Source of the DNA: an uncultured Acidobacteriota bacterium
Lineage (GTDB): Bacteria; Acidobacteriota; Blastocatellia; Pyrinomonadales; Pyrinomonadaceae
Assembly (NCBI GenBank): GCA_937859595.1
Contig: CALMAH010000028.1
Coordinates: 1 to 43,537 of the forward strand
Direction of reading: 5' to 3'
Length of the DNA stretch: 43,537 nt
The notes under the pieces are model-generated. The model did not search any database and was not told the DNA's origin. It saw nothing but the letters and a program-made list of their open reading frames with translations. The position numbers were made by a program, and so were the translations under genes. Shown here one piece after another: positions 36,223-43,537 of this stretch (within the stretch, counting starts at the first letter, position 1; each line of letters opens with the position of its first letter).

Positions 36223-39200
36223 ATGATTAATCTGAAACTCAGCCTTGTAGCAATTTTTACCTTGTTGCTTGTTGGACCACAAATAACGACGAGCGGGTAT
36301 GATTTTTCAAACGAATCAAGCCGCTCTTTTCATGAATCCATCAGTAAGAGATTTACTGATGTTGTTGAATTGTTCAACCCTGCCCAGACAAATGAGGCTA
36401 TTCCGTCATTTTTAGTTCCGCCAAATGTTACGTCCATTTTTCCTTCGACCCCTCAGCGAAGTACTACTGACCAAATCGTGCGGGTCAACGGAAGCAATTT
36501 CGCGTCCGGGTTGACCGTTACGGTTACGTTTCCGACCGGCGGAACCGGAACGCTAAGCGGCTCACAGATTCAGAATCGAACATCTTCGAGTTTTGACATG
36601 GTGATCACGCTAAACGCCACAGGGACTTGGTGCATCCGTGTGAACAACCCAAATGGAGAGTCGTCAAGCAATTTCTGTTTTTCCGTAGTGACCGCTCAAA
36701 CTCCGACAATTAGTTCGATCAATCCTTCAAGTCCGTTTGCAAGTAATTCCAACCAGAATGTTTCGGTGAATGGCAATAATTTCCAGAACGGCATGACCGT
36801 TACCGTGTTCTTTCCGGGTGGGGGCAGCGGAACCTTGAGCGGAACTCAACTTCAAAATGTCACGCCGACCTCTTTCACAATGGTTGTGACTTTGAACCTC
36901 ACGGGAACCTATGGGATTCGAATCAACAATCCAAGCGGCTTAACCTCAAGCACATTCAATTTTACTGTCCGGCCATCTATAACTTCTTTCAGCCCGTCTA
37001 GTCCTTGTGTAAGGGATGTCAATCAATCCGTTACTGTCAATGGAACCGGGTTTGCGGGCGGATTGACGGTGACGGTGGCCTTTCCCGGCGGTGGAAGTAC
37101 AACATTAAGCGGGTCCCAGATCCAAAGCGTTACATCGACTTCGTTCGTGATGTTGGCGACACTTGGCAATCCTGGTAACTATGGCATCCGAGTCAATAAC
37201 TCAAACGGTACACAATCGAATACCCAGAATCTTCCAGTTCAGCACTGTGTAACGGTCTCAGGGACTAATCCGACGAGTCCAACACAAAGCGGGTCAGATC
37301 AAAATGTACAAGTTAGCGGGTCGGATTTTGCCTCAGGGCTCACCGTTACGCTCACGTTTCCTAACGGCCAATCAACGGTGTTGAGCGGCTCTCAGATTAC
37401 GAACGTGACTTCAACGTCGTTCACAATGAGGGCAACACTCAATGCGACCGGCACTTGGAAGCTGAGGGTCCGAAATTCGAATGGCAACTTGTCAAATGAG
37501 CATTCTTTTAGCGTAACTGCCCCGACCCCAGTTGTCTCGTCGACCACACCGACCACTCCGTGTGTTCGAAACGTCGATCAAGCGATTGTTGTTAATGGCT
37601 CTGGTTTCGTATCGGGACTAACGGTCACAGTTACATTTCCAGGCGGGGGAACAGGCACGCTTAGCGGATCGCAGATCCAAAATGTAACTCCATCGTCTTT
37701 CACGATGCTTATCACATTAGCTGATCCCGGCTCCTATGGGTTACGCGTAAACAATCCCGGAGGCGCTCAATCGAACACCTTCAGTATGCCAACGCAGAAT
37801 TGCCTTAACGTATCGGGGATCGTGCCATCGGTTCCTACCCAGAGCCCAACGAACCAGCAGGTTACAGTCAACGGCAGTGGATTTGCTACCAGCGGGCTGA
37901 CTGTGACTTTGACCTTTCCGAACGGAGGGACTGGAACTCTAAGCGGTTCTCAGATCGTGCCTGGTTCAACAACTAGTTTCGCAATCAATGTAACCTTCAA
38001 TGCGGCGGGAACATGGTTCCTCAAGGTCAGGAATCCCAACGGCGATCTATCGAACAACTTCCAGTTTAATGTTCAAGCTCCTGCCCCCCCTACGGTCGCA
38101 TCGATCAACCCAGCTTCTCCGATCTCAAGTAGTGTTGATCAGAACGTAACTGTGCATGGATCGAACTTTCAGCAAGGGCTCACAGTTACACTATTTTTCC
38201 CTGGAGGCGGAAGTGGGACTTTGCAGGGAACACAGATTCAGAACGTCACCGCAAACTCGTTTACGATGAGGGCAACTTTCGGAACACCTGGGCAGTGGAG
38301 TATGCGAGTTAACAATCCGAATGGAGGGCAGTCTGATCCATTTGGCTTCAATGTACAAAGTAATGTTCAACAACCTGTAATATTTTCGATAAACCCAGTT
38401 TCTCCAATCGCCCGAAGCACCGACCAGGACGTAATAGTAACCGGAAACAACTTTCAGCCAGGCTTGACGGTTCCGATCACTTTCCCGGCCGGCGGAGGTA
38501 CAACCCTTAGCGGGGCTCAAATTCAAAACGTGACTTCGTCTTCATTCATCATGCGAGCCACGTTGAATGCTGCGGGAAACTGGACAATTCGAATCAGCAA
38601 TCCTGATGGCGGACAATCAAGTCCGTTCGGATTTACCGTTGGGTCTGGAACAAACCCAAGCATTGGCTCTATCAATCCGTCAGTTCCGATTGCCGGCGGT
38701 GCGGACCAGAACGTGATAGTGAACGGCAGCAATTTCCAAAATGGTCTGAGGGTAAATGTGACTTTTCCGAATGGTGGAATGGCCACGCTCCAAGGCACAG
38801 GACAGATCCAAAATGTAACGGCAAGTTCGTTCCTAATGCGAATTACTCTCAATGCGACCGGTAACTGGACGATACGCGTGGTAAATCCGAATGACTCACA
38901 ATCGCAGCAATTTGCATTTAATGTAAATTCGTCCGGCCCACCGCCCACCGGACTTCCCACTTCCGTGATTGCACCCGTGATTGGGCCACTGAGGGTAACT
39001 ACGACGAATCAGGGTATTCGTGACGGTAAATGGGAATTCAATCAACATGGAATCGGGTACCACACAGCTACAGGCGGCATTTCGTCATCGAATGACCGAT
39101 TCGCTTGGGATGTCAATCTCTATACCGCGACCAACGGTAACGCTGACGCAGGTAAAGCTGTGTTCGCGGTCGCGCAAGGCGAGATTGTCCCATTTGTTGG

Positions 39201-42200
39201 TACACCTCCCGGCGGCGGTCCCGGAGCCGTATTGATTGCTCATCCGAACCGAGCGAATCCAATTTGGTTTAGCGGTTACCTACATATGTCAAATGTGAGG
39301 GTAACCACGGGACAGGCGGTTTCCCAGACGACAATAATTGGTGAAGTAAGTAACATCGGAGCTACAAATGACCATCTTCATTTTGCCGTTTATTCAGGAA
39401 CAAATACTAAGGGTAACCTAAGTTCATTTAATGTGGCCATTCTGGAACGATCTCCAGTCGGGCCAAACGTTCCAACAATCACGTCGGTAGCCCCTGATGT
39501 AGTGACACAGTCGAGTACACCCGTCCCCGTTGTCATTAACGGGACGAACTTCGATCAGTCTTCGGTAATCGAAGTCGAGTCCCCTGACGGTGTGGTATCA
39601 ACGGTGGGGCTTGGTTCTTCCTTAGGGATGTACAACGACATCAAAATTACCGAAGTATCGCCGAGTTCTATTCAGGCTGCAATACGATTTGTACGGGCTG
39701 GGACTTATGCGGTCAGGGTGATAAACACCACCAGTAATCTCGTTTCAACTCCCCGACCGGTAACATCCCAGCCGTCTGGGCGTACTCCGGTAATCCTGAT
39801 TCCAGGCATAATGGGTAGTAGAATCGCCCGAGTTCAAAATGGCAATTATCATGAGTTGTGGCCTGACGGAGCACAATCTCCGAATCATCTTCTGCTCGGA
39901 CAAGGCGTGGTAAACCCTGATATCCCTTACACCCCAGTTGGCGGTCGAACACATGTTGCGACCAATATCGTCAGAAGCATCGCCGTTAGCAATGTTAACG
40001 TGAAGGACTTCTACGGGAATCTGATCAACTATCTTACCAATACCGAAGGGTACACACTTGACAGTGTCCCCCATCCAACGCTCGCACCCTGTAATCCCGA
40101 CAGAAACCACGCTGATCTTTTTGTTTTTCCATATGATTGGCGGAATAGTAATCGTACAAGCGCAAAGGATTTACAGGCATTCATCCAATGCGTTCAGAAT
40201 ATTCGGCAGAATCAAAACCAGAAAGTGCATATCATCGCCCATAGTATGGGAGGTCTAGTTGCCCGCCGGCATATTATAGATAATCCCTCATCGCATTCTG
40301 TGGAACGAATGGTCACTTTGGGTACCCCATGGCAAGGGGCTCCAAAAACATTCAACCAATTAGAGTTTGGCGGTGATATTATCGACTCTCAAACCTTGTT
40401 TATAACCCCTTTGGTTATTCGGACTATTATTCCACAGATTCGCGGTGCTCATGAACTCATCCCGAGTCGCGCCTATATCGACGAGCAGGTGTTTGATTGG
40501 AACCGTCCTATCGGAGAAGATGGCTGGCACGATTTCGATTTCGACGTGACGAGAAGTACCCCAGTCCGAGAATTCTATTTCAATCGGGTTCGGGCAACCA
40601 TGAATTATCGTTACCCGAATACGCCAGGGACGGCGACGAATACGTTTCATGAGCATCCTGGTCAGGATCGGTGGAATGGGAATAATTTATTTGGAGTGGA
40701 TTATTACAATTTTGTGGGTTATGGCAAAAGCACTCCAGTCACCTACCTTGCGAGAAGAACGATTCTAGGCGGTACGAAGTTTGATTCAATTCGATTGCCT
40801 GATGGTGATGGGACCGTTCCCTTGGTCAGCGCTCTTAGAAGAGGTCGAGTTGATCATCGAGGACCTATTAGAATGGAAAAAGGTTTTCCTTTAGATCACA
40901 CTGAGCTTGTGTCAAGGGATCCATCAAGACCCGTTTCAACATTCAGACACATCGGATGTGTTGTCAACGTGCCGAATGCGGAGGCGTGTATCAACAGCCT
41001 TCCTGGTTTTGGTGCCGATCCTCAGATTATAGGAACCGTGGGAGAACCTCATTACCTCTTTAACATTTTCGGATCGGAATTTGTTGAGCTATCTGATTCA
41101 TTCGGAAACACGGCGACGCCCTTGAACACCTCGCCGTATGAAGGGATTCCTTCAATCAGAACCGACGTCACCGGAGAAACCAATCTCTCCGCCACTATGC
41201 AACTCGATCAGTCGTATCGAGCCTTAATCAGAACCCCTGCAACTCCGTTTTCAATCTCAGTCCTGAAAAATGATGGTTCATCGACAACACAGGCTATTCG
41301 ATATGTCGATATTTCTCTTCCTCCGAACGTTTTTGCCCAGATCGATTTCTCCCCGGTCGGGGTGTCGACCCTAGCATACGACAGCAACGGTGACGGAACC
41401 TTCGACACTCCAGTAACACCTACGATCGTTGTAAATGGCCCCGACGCCGCAGACATCGAGGCCCCGACTGTGACAATTAACGAGACCGTCCTCGGCAACG
41501 GTTCGCGGATCGAGCTAGAGGCAACCGACGAAGGGACAGGTGTCCAACGGATAATGTATTCGCTGAATGGTACGAGCTTTACCGAGTACAACGGCGTGCC
41601 ATTAATGCTCAACCCGGCAATGACGCCGAAAATATACGTTTTCGCTGATGACAATGTCGCGAATCGTTCTGGGCTTTTCGAGCACGACCTTACGGTCTCC
41701 GCCGCCGGCTTCTCCGTTAGCGGACCGCACGTCGCGACACCCGGAAGCACCATAGCCGCAACCTGGACCGCACCAGAGGGCCGTCCCGAATTTGATTGGA
41801 TCGGTTTGTTTAGCACCAGTTCGTTAAACTCAGCATACATCGCAAAGCTATATACCGATGGAGCGACCACTGGGTCGTTAAGCTTTAAGGCTCCGATTCA
41901 GCCGGGAATCTACGTGTTCCGCTACCTGTTAAATGACGGATTCACAAGTGTCGCCGCCAGCGGCCCGATTTTCGTTACATCCGCGACAGATGCGACGGCG
42001 CCGTTTGATTTTGATGGGGATGGGAAGACCGACATCTCTATCTTCCGTCCTACGGGCGAGAGCGGGGCTGGGGAGTGGTGGTCGATGAGGAGTTCGGACG
42101 GGAGCCATTATGGGGTTCAGTTCGGGCAATCGACTGATGTGATAACGCCTGCTGATTTCACGGGCGACGGCAAGGCCGACATTGCGTTCTTCAGGCCTTC

Positions 42201-42852
42201 GACCGGCGAGTGGTTCGTGCTCCGCAGTGAGGACGGTTCGTTCTTCTCGTTCCCGTTCGGGGGTGCGGGCGATATACCTTCACCTGCCGACTTCGACGGC
42301 GACGGGCGGACAGACCCCGCTGTCTTCCGTCCCTCTACCGGCACCTGGTTCATCCTCAGGTCTTCTGATCAGGGCGTTTCGATCGTCTCGTTCGGGTCGG
42401 CCTCGGACCAGCCCGTGCCTGTGGACTTTGACGGGGACGGCAGGGCCGACATCGCCATCTATCGTCCGCTCGGCGGGACCGGAGGCGGCGAGTGGTGGTA
42501 TCTGAGAAGCTCAGACGGTGAGGCCCGGGCCTTTGCCTTCGGCCAGCCGACCGACCGGGCACTGCCCGCCGACTACACCGGAGACGGAAAGGCAGACGTG
42601 GCCTTCTTCCGGCCATCGACCGGCGAGTGGTTCATACTCAGAAGCGAGGACAGCTCATACTTCGCCTTCCCCTTCGGCAACGCGACGGACGTCCCGGTCC
42701 CCGGAGACTATGACGGCGACGGCCAGACAGACCCCGCTGCCTTCCGTCCCTCGACCGGCACCTGGTTTATCCTCCGCTCTACCGAAGGCATCCAGATAGT
42801 CAACTTCGGCTCCTCGGGTGACCTCCCCGTTCCCGGAGCCTTTATACGGTAA
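36223..42852 (+). CDS. Giant secreted IPT - M23 peptidase - IPT - lipase - FG-GAP protein
   Basis: A 2,209-aa secreted protein (signal peptide ~1-25). Order: nine IPT/TIG repeats of 85-95 residues (about 67-905); an M23-like peptidase domain (about 923-1070) with RFAWD for the metal-binding Asp and DHLHF for the H-x-H motif; a tenth IPT domain (1085-1180); an alpha/beta hydrolase (1186-1580) opening with VILIPGIMGSR, with the nucleophile Ser1341 in AHSMGG, TLGTPWQGAP and GDGTVPLVS, as in LCAT-like lipases; an Ig-like region; and six FG-GAP repeats (1928-2209) with D-x-D/T-G-D-G calcium loops. The usual first His of M23 is not obvious, so peptidase activity is uncertain. It could bind and cleave envelope or extracellular material. 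Base composition changes sharply at the FG-GAP part. Confidence 0.85.
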   Translation: MINLKLSLVAIFTLLLVGPQITTSGYDFSNESSRSFHESISKRFTDVVELFNPAQTNEAIPSFLVPPNVTSIFPSTPQRSTTDQIVRVNGSNFASGLTVTVTFPTGGTGTLSGSQIQNRTSSSFDMVITLNATGTWCIRVNNPNGESSSNFCFSVVTAQTPTISSINPSSPFASNSNQNVSVNGNNFQNGMTVTVFFPGGGSGTLSGTQLQNVTPTSFTMVVTLNLTGTYGIRINNPSGLTSSTFNFTVRPSITSFSPSSPCVRDVNQSVTVNGTGFAGGLTVTVAFPGGGSTTLSGSQIQSVTSTSFVMLATLGNPGNYGIRVNNSNGTQSNTQNLPVQHCVTVSGTNPTSPTQSGSDQNVQVSGSDFASGLTVTLTFPNGQSTVLSGSQITNVTSTSFTMRATLNATGTWKLRVRNSNGNLSNEHSFSVTAPTPVVSSTTPTTPCVRNVDQAIVVNGSGFVSGLTVTVTFPGGGTGTLSGSQIQNVTPSSFTMLITLADPGSYGLRVNNPGGAQSNTFSMPTQNCLNVSGIVPSVPTQSPTNQQVTVNGSGFATSGLTVTLTFPNGGTGTLSGSQIVPGSTTSFAINVTFNAAGTWFLKVRNPNGDLSNNFQFNVQAPAPPTVASINPASPISSSVDQNVTVHGSNFQQGLTVTLFFPGGGSGTLQGTQIQNVTANSFTMRATFGTPGQWSMRVNNPNGGQSDPFGFNVQSNVQQPVIFSINPVSPIARSTDQDVIVTGNNFQPGLTVPITFPAGGGTTLSGAQIQNVTSSSFIMRATLNAAGNWTIRISNPDGGQSSPFGFTVGSGTNPSIGSINPSVPIAGGADQNVIVNGSNFQNGLRVNVTFPNGGMATLQGTGQIQNVTASSFLMRITLNATGNWTIRVVNPNDSQSQQFAFNVNSSGPPPTGLPTSVIAPVIGPLRVTTTNQGIRDGKWEFNQHGIGYHTATGGISSSNDRFAWDVNLYTATNGNADAGKAVFAVAQGEIVPFVGTPPGGGPGAVLIAHPNRANPIWFSGYLHMSNVRVTTGQAVSQTTIIGEVSNIGATNDHLHFAVYSGTNTKGNLSSFNVAILERSPVGPNVPTITSVAPDVVTQSSTPVPVVINGTNFDQSSVIEVESPDGVVSTVGLGSSLGMYNDIKITEVSPSSIQAAIRFVRAGTYAVRVINTTSNLVSTPRPVTSQPSGRTPVILIPGIMGSRIARVQNGNYHELWPDGAQSPNHLLLGQGVVNPDIPYTPVGGRTHVATNIVRSIAVSNVNVKDFYGNLINYLTNTEGYTLDSVPHPTLAPCNPDRNHADLFVFPYDWRNSNRTSAKDLQAFIQCVQNIRQNQNQKVHIIAHSMGGLVARRHIIDNPSSHSVERMVTLGTPWQGAPKTFNQLEFGGDIIDSQTLFITPLVIRTIIPQIRGAHELIPSRAYIDEQVFDWNRPIGEDGWHDFDFDVTRSTPVREFYFNRVRATMNYRYPNTPGTATNTFHEHPGQDRWNGNNLFGVDYYNFVGYGKSTPVTYLARRTILGGTKFDSIRLPDGDGTVPLVSALRRGRVDHRGPIRMEKGFPLDHTELVSRDPSRPVSTFRHIGCVVNVPNAEACINSLPGFGADPQIIGTVGEPHYLFNIFGSEFVELSDSFGNTATPLNTSPYEGIPSIRTDVTGETNLSATMQLDQSYRALIRTPATPFSISVLKNDGSSTTQAIRYVDISLPPNVFAQIDFSPVGVSTLAYDSNGDGTFDTPVTPTIVVNGPDAADIEAPTVTINETVLGNGSRIELEATDEGTGVQRIMYSLNGTSFTEYNGVPLMLNPAMTPKIYVFADDNVANRSGLFEHDLTVSAAGFSVSGPHVATPGSTIAATWTAPEGRPEFDWIGLFSTSSLNSAYIAKLYTDGATTGSLSFKAPIQPGIYVFRYLLNDGFTSVAASGPIFVTSATDATAPFDFDGDGKTDISIFRPTGESGAGEWWSMRSSDGSHYGVQFGQSTDVITPADFTGDGKADIAFFRPSTGEWFVLRSEDGSFFSFPFGGAGDIPSPADFDGDGRTDPAVFRPSTGTWFILRSSDQGVSIVSFGSASDQPVPVDFDGDGRADIAIYRPLGGTGGGEWWYLRSSDGEARAFAFGQPTDRALPADYTGDGKADVAFFRPSTGEWFILRSEDSSYFAFPFGNATDVPVPGDYDGDGQTDPAAFRPSTGTWFILRSTEGIQIVNFGSSGDLPVPGAFIR
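36421..38935 (+). repeat. Nine tandem IPT/TIG-domain repeats
   Basis: Coding repeats of about 255-290 bases with the recurring protein pattern 'S.NP.SP..s..DQ.v.VnGsnF..GLTVTvtFP.GG.gTLsG.QIqNVT..SF.M..tl...G.w.iRVnNPnG..S..f.f.V'. Copies 3, 5 (CVRxVxQ type) and 4, 6 (PTQS type) alternate, suggesting that a two-domain unit was duplicated. Confidence 0.85.
42003..42850 (+). repeat. Six FG-GAP repeats arranged as two copies of a three-repeat block
   Basis: The six units carry the calcium loops FDFDGDGKTD, DFTGDGKAD, DFDGDGRTD, DFDGDGRAD, DYTGDGKAD and DYDGDGQTD. Units 1 and 4 share GEWW.(M/L)RSSDG, 2 and 5 share STGEWF(V/I)LRSED, and 3 and 6 share STGTWFILRS, so a block of three was duplicated. 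Confidence 0.8.
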
Positions 42853-42869
42853 GAACCGTCGGCTCTACT

Positions 42870-42906
42870 CGATCCGGTCGGGCCACAAGCGTGCTCGACC
42901 GGATCG
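42870..42906. terminator. Strong hairpin after the giant gene
   Basis: cgatccggtcg (42870-42880) and cgaccggatcg (42896-42906) are perfect 11-bp inverted repeats with a 15-base loop, 18 bases after the stop. No T-tract follows, so it is either a factor-assisted terminator or an extragenic palindrome. Confidence 0.45.
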
Positions 42907-43153
42907 CCGAGATTAGAGAACTGCTCGCAAGATCGTGATTCGTTGTCGCGCCGAGTTCACGGCCGTCGCCGACAGGACCAAAGAGGACGACGTCGAGCCG
43001 TTCCGATCGCCATAGCTGTATTCCAGTTTCAGCAGGTTTGTGGCTCCCGGTGTTACCCTGAGCCCGATTTGCGTCGGCGAGTGCCAGATGACCGGCATTC
43101 GGAATGCACTCCGAGAGAGTATCCATACGATGGTCAAACCATTCCCAAACCAG
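42907..43153 (-). pseudogene. RHS/YD-repeat-like scrap on the reverse strand
   Basis: Read on the minus strand, one frame gives PTQIGLRVTPGATNLLKLEY followed by SYGDRNGS, which resembles the repeat core of bacterial RHS proteins (PTQIGL..., LLKLDY.YG...N.G). It is short, lacks a start, and the upstream part seems to continue in another frame. It ends where the forward-strand M23 fragment begins. I treat it as a decayed remnant. Confidence 0.4.
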
Positions 43154-43154
43154 C

Positions 43155-43454
43155 GGCAATGCTGACGCTGGTAAGGCCGTCTTCGCCGTCGCCGCCGGAG
43201 AAGTAGTAACATTTGTGGGCACTCCGCCCGGGGGCGGTCCGGGTGCAGTCCTCATCGCCCATCCGAAAGCGGCTAATCCCGTATGGTTCAGCGGTTACCT
43301 GCATATGGCTAACGTCCGTGTAACACTTGGACAAACTGTTTCGCAGATGACGATCCTTGGAGAGATCAGCAATATCGGGGCAACCAATGACCACCTTCAT
43401 TTCGCGGTTTACTTGGGAAGTAACGTAAGCTCACCGTCAATGTCACAGGTCTAA
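43155..43454 (+). pseudogene. Fragment of a second M23-type peptidase domain
   Basis: The frame from GNADAGKAVFAV through ATNDHLHFAVYLG matches residues of the giant protein's M23 domain (nt 39139-39410) almost position by position at protein level, including GTPPGGGPGAVLIAHP and FSGYLHM.NVRVT.GQ.VSQ. The similarity starts abruptly at 43155 with no domain start or signal peptide, and the frame closes soon after the HLHF motif (43454). It is a 5'-truncated duplicate; whether any gene continues past the window edge cannot be seen. Confidence 0.7.
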
Positions 43455-43537
43455 ACTGGAGTTTTCGGTTAAGAGCCGGCGTTTTGAGCTACCCCCTATT
43501 CTTGTTACCGATCTAAATTAGAGGATTCCGGGTTTCC

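Noticed and set aside
36421..38935. Regular DNA repeats in the giant gene as a possible CRISPR or satellite
   Set aside because: The repeats are in frame, about 255-290 bases long and encode clear IPT/TIG domains.

Overview
The window looks like a chromosomal segment of an Acidobacteriota member, probably Blastocatellia / Pyrinomonadaceae-like. This rests on gene content only: a secreted DUF1800 protein followed by a Tat-exported DUF1501 protein, a small secreted protein opening with the 'LTNADII..LVKLGLGE' type of repeat, FG-GAP-rich giant secreted proteins with RHS scraps beside them, and REP-like palindromes between genes. No rRNA is present to confirm it.

Layout. 1-869: a gene-free stretch full of short tandem and palindromic repeats. 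870-12005: core genes: gyrA (-), two tandem PilZ-type proteins (+), an HhH-GPD DNA glycosylase (-), the DUF1800/DUF1501 export pair (+), pgsA (+) and a secreted protein of unknown role (-). 12479-12554: tRNA-Thr(TGT). Immediately downstream starts an accessory region: a tyrosine integrase whose 3' end faces the tRNA, a divergent excisionase-like HTH gene, a terminase-small-subunit-like HTH protein, a primase-helicase preceded by an overlapping zinc-ribbon-like gene, a second excisionase-like HTH gene and a 396-aa unknown. This set resembles a phage satellite or small integrative element. I could not find the second attachment site, so its right end is unknown.

19157-33755: a large co-directional cassette that I read as an anti-phage system: a SNF2-type helicase with a C-terminal DUF3883 domain carrying a D..ExK nuclease-like motif, a sacsin/MORC-like GHKL ATPase of about 1,420 aa, a DUF1156 adenine-type DNA methylase, and a DUF499 ATPase with an N-terminal Swt1-like HEPN domain. 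Helicase, methylase and ATPase match the arrangement I recall being called Hma; the GHKL ATPase between helicase and methylase is the unusual part. A frameshifted copy of the first ~45 codons of the methylase gene sits directly after the helicase, at the position the methylase would hold if the GHKL gene were absent. The GHKL gene and the middle of the methylase are also visibly poorer in G+C than their neighbours. I infer that an older helicase-methylase-ATPase operon was rebuilt by insertion and recombination.

33805-43537: surface and secretion genes: a membrane-anchored CadC/ToxR-like regulator whose outer part ends in an IPT/TIG-like domain, a small secreted protein, and a 2,209-aa secreted protein made of nine IPT/TIG repeats, an M23-type peptidase domain, one more IPT domain, an alpha/beta hydrolase (LCAT-like lipase) and six FG-GAP repeats. 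The window ends in gene debris: a reverse-strand RHS-like scrap joined to a forward-strand duplicate of the M23 domain.
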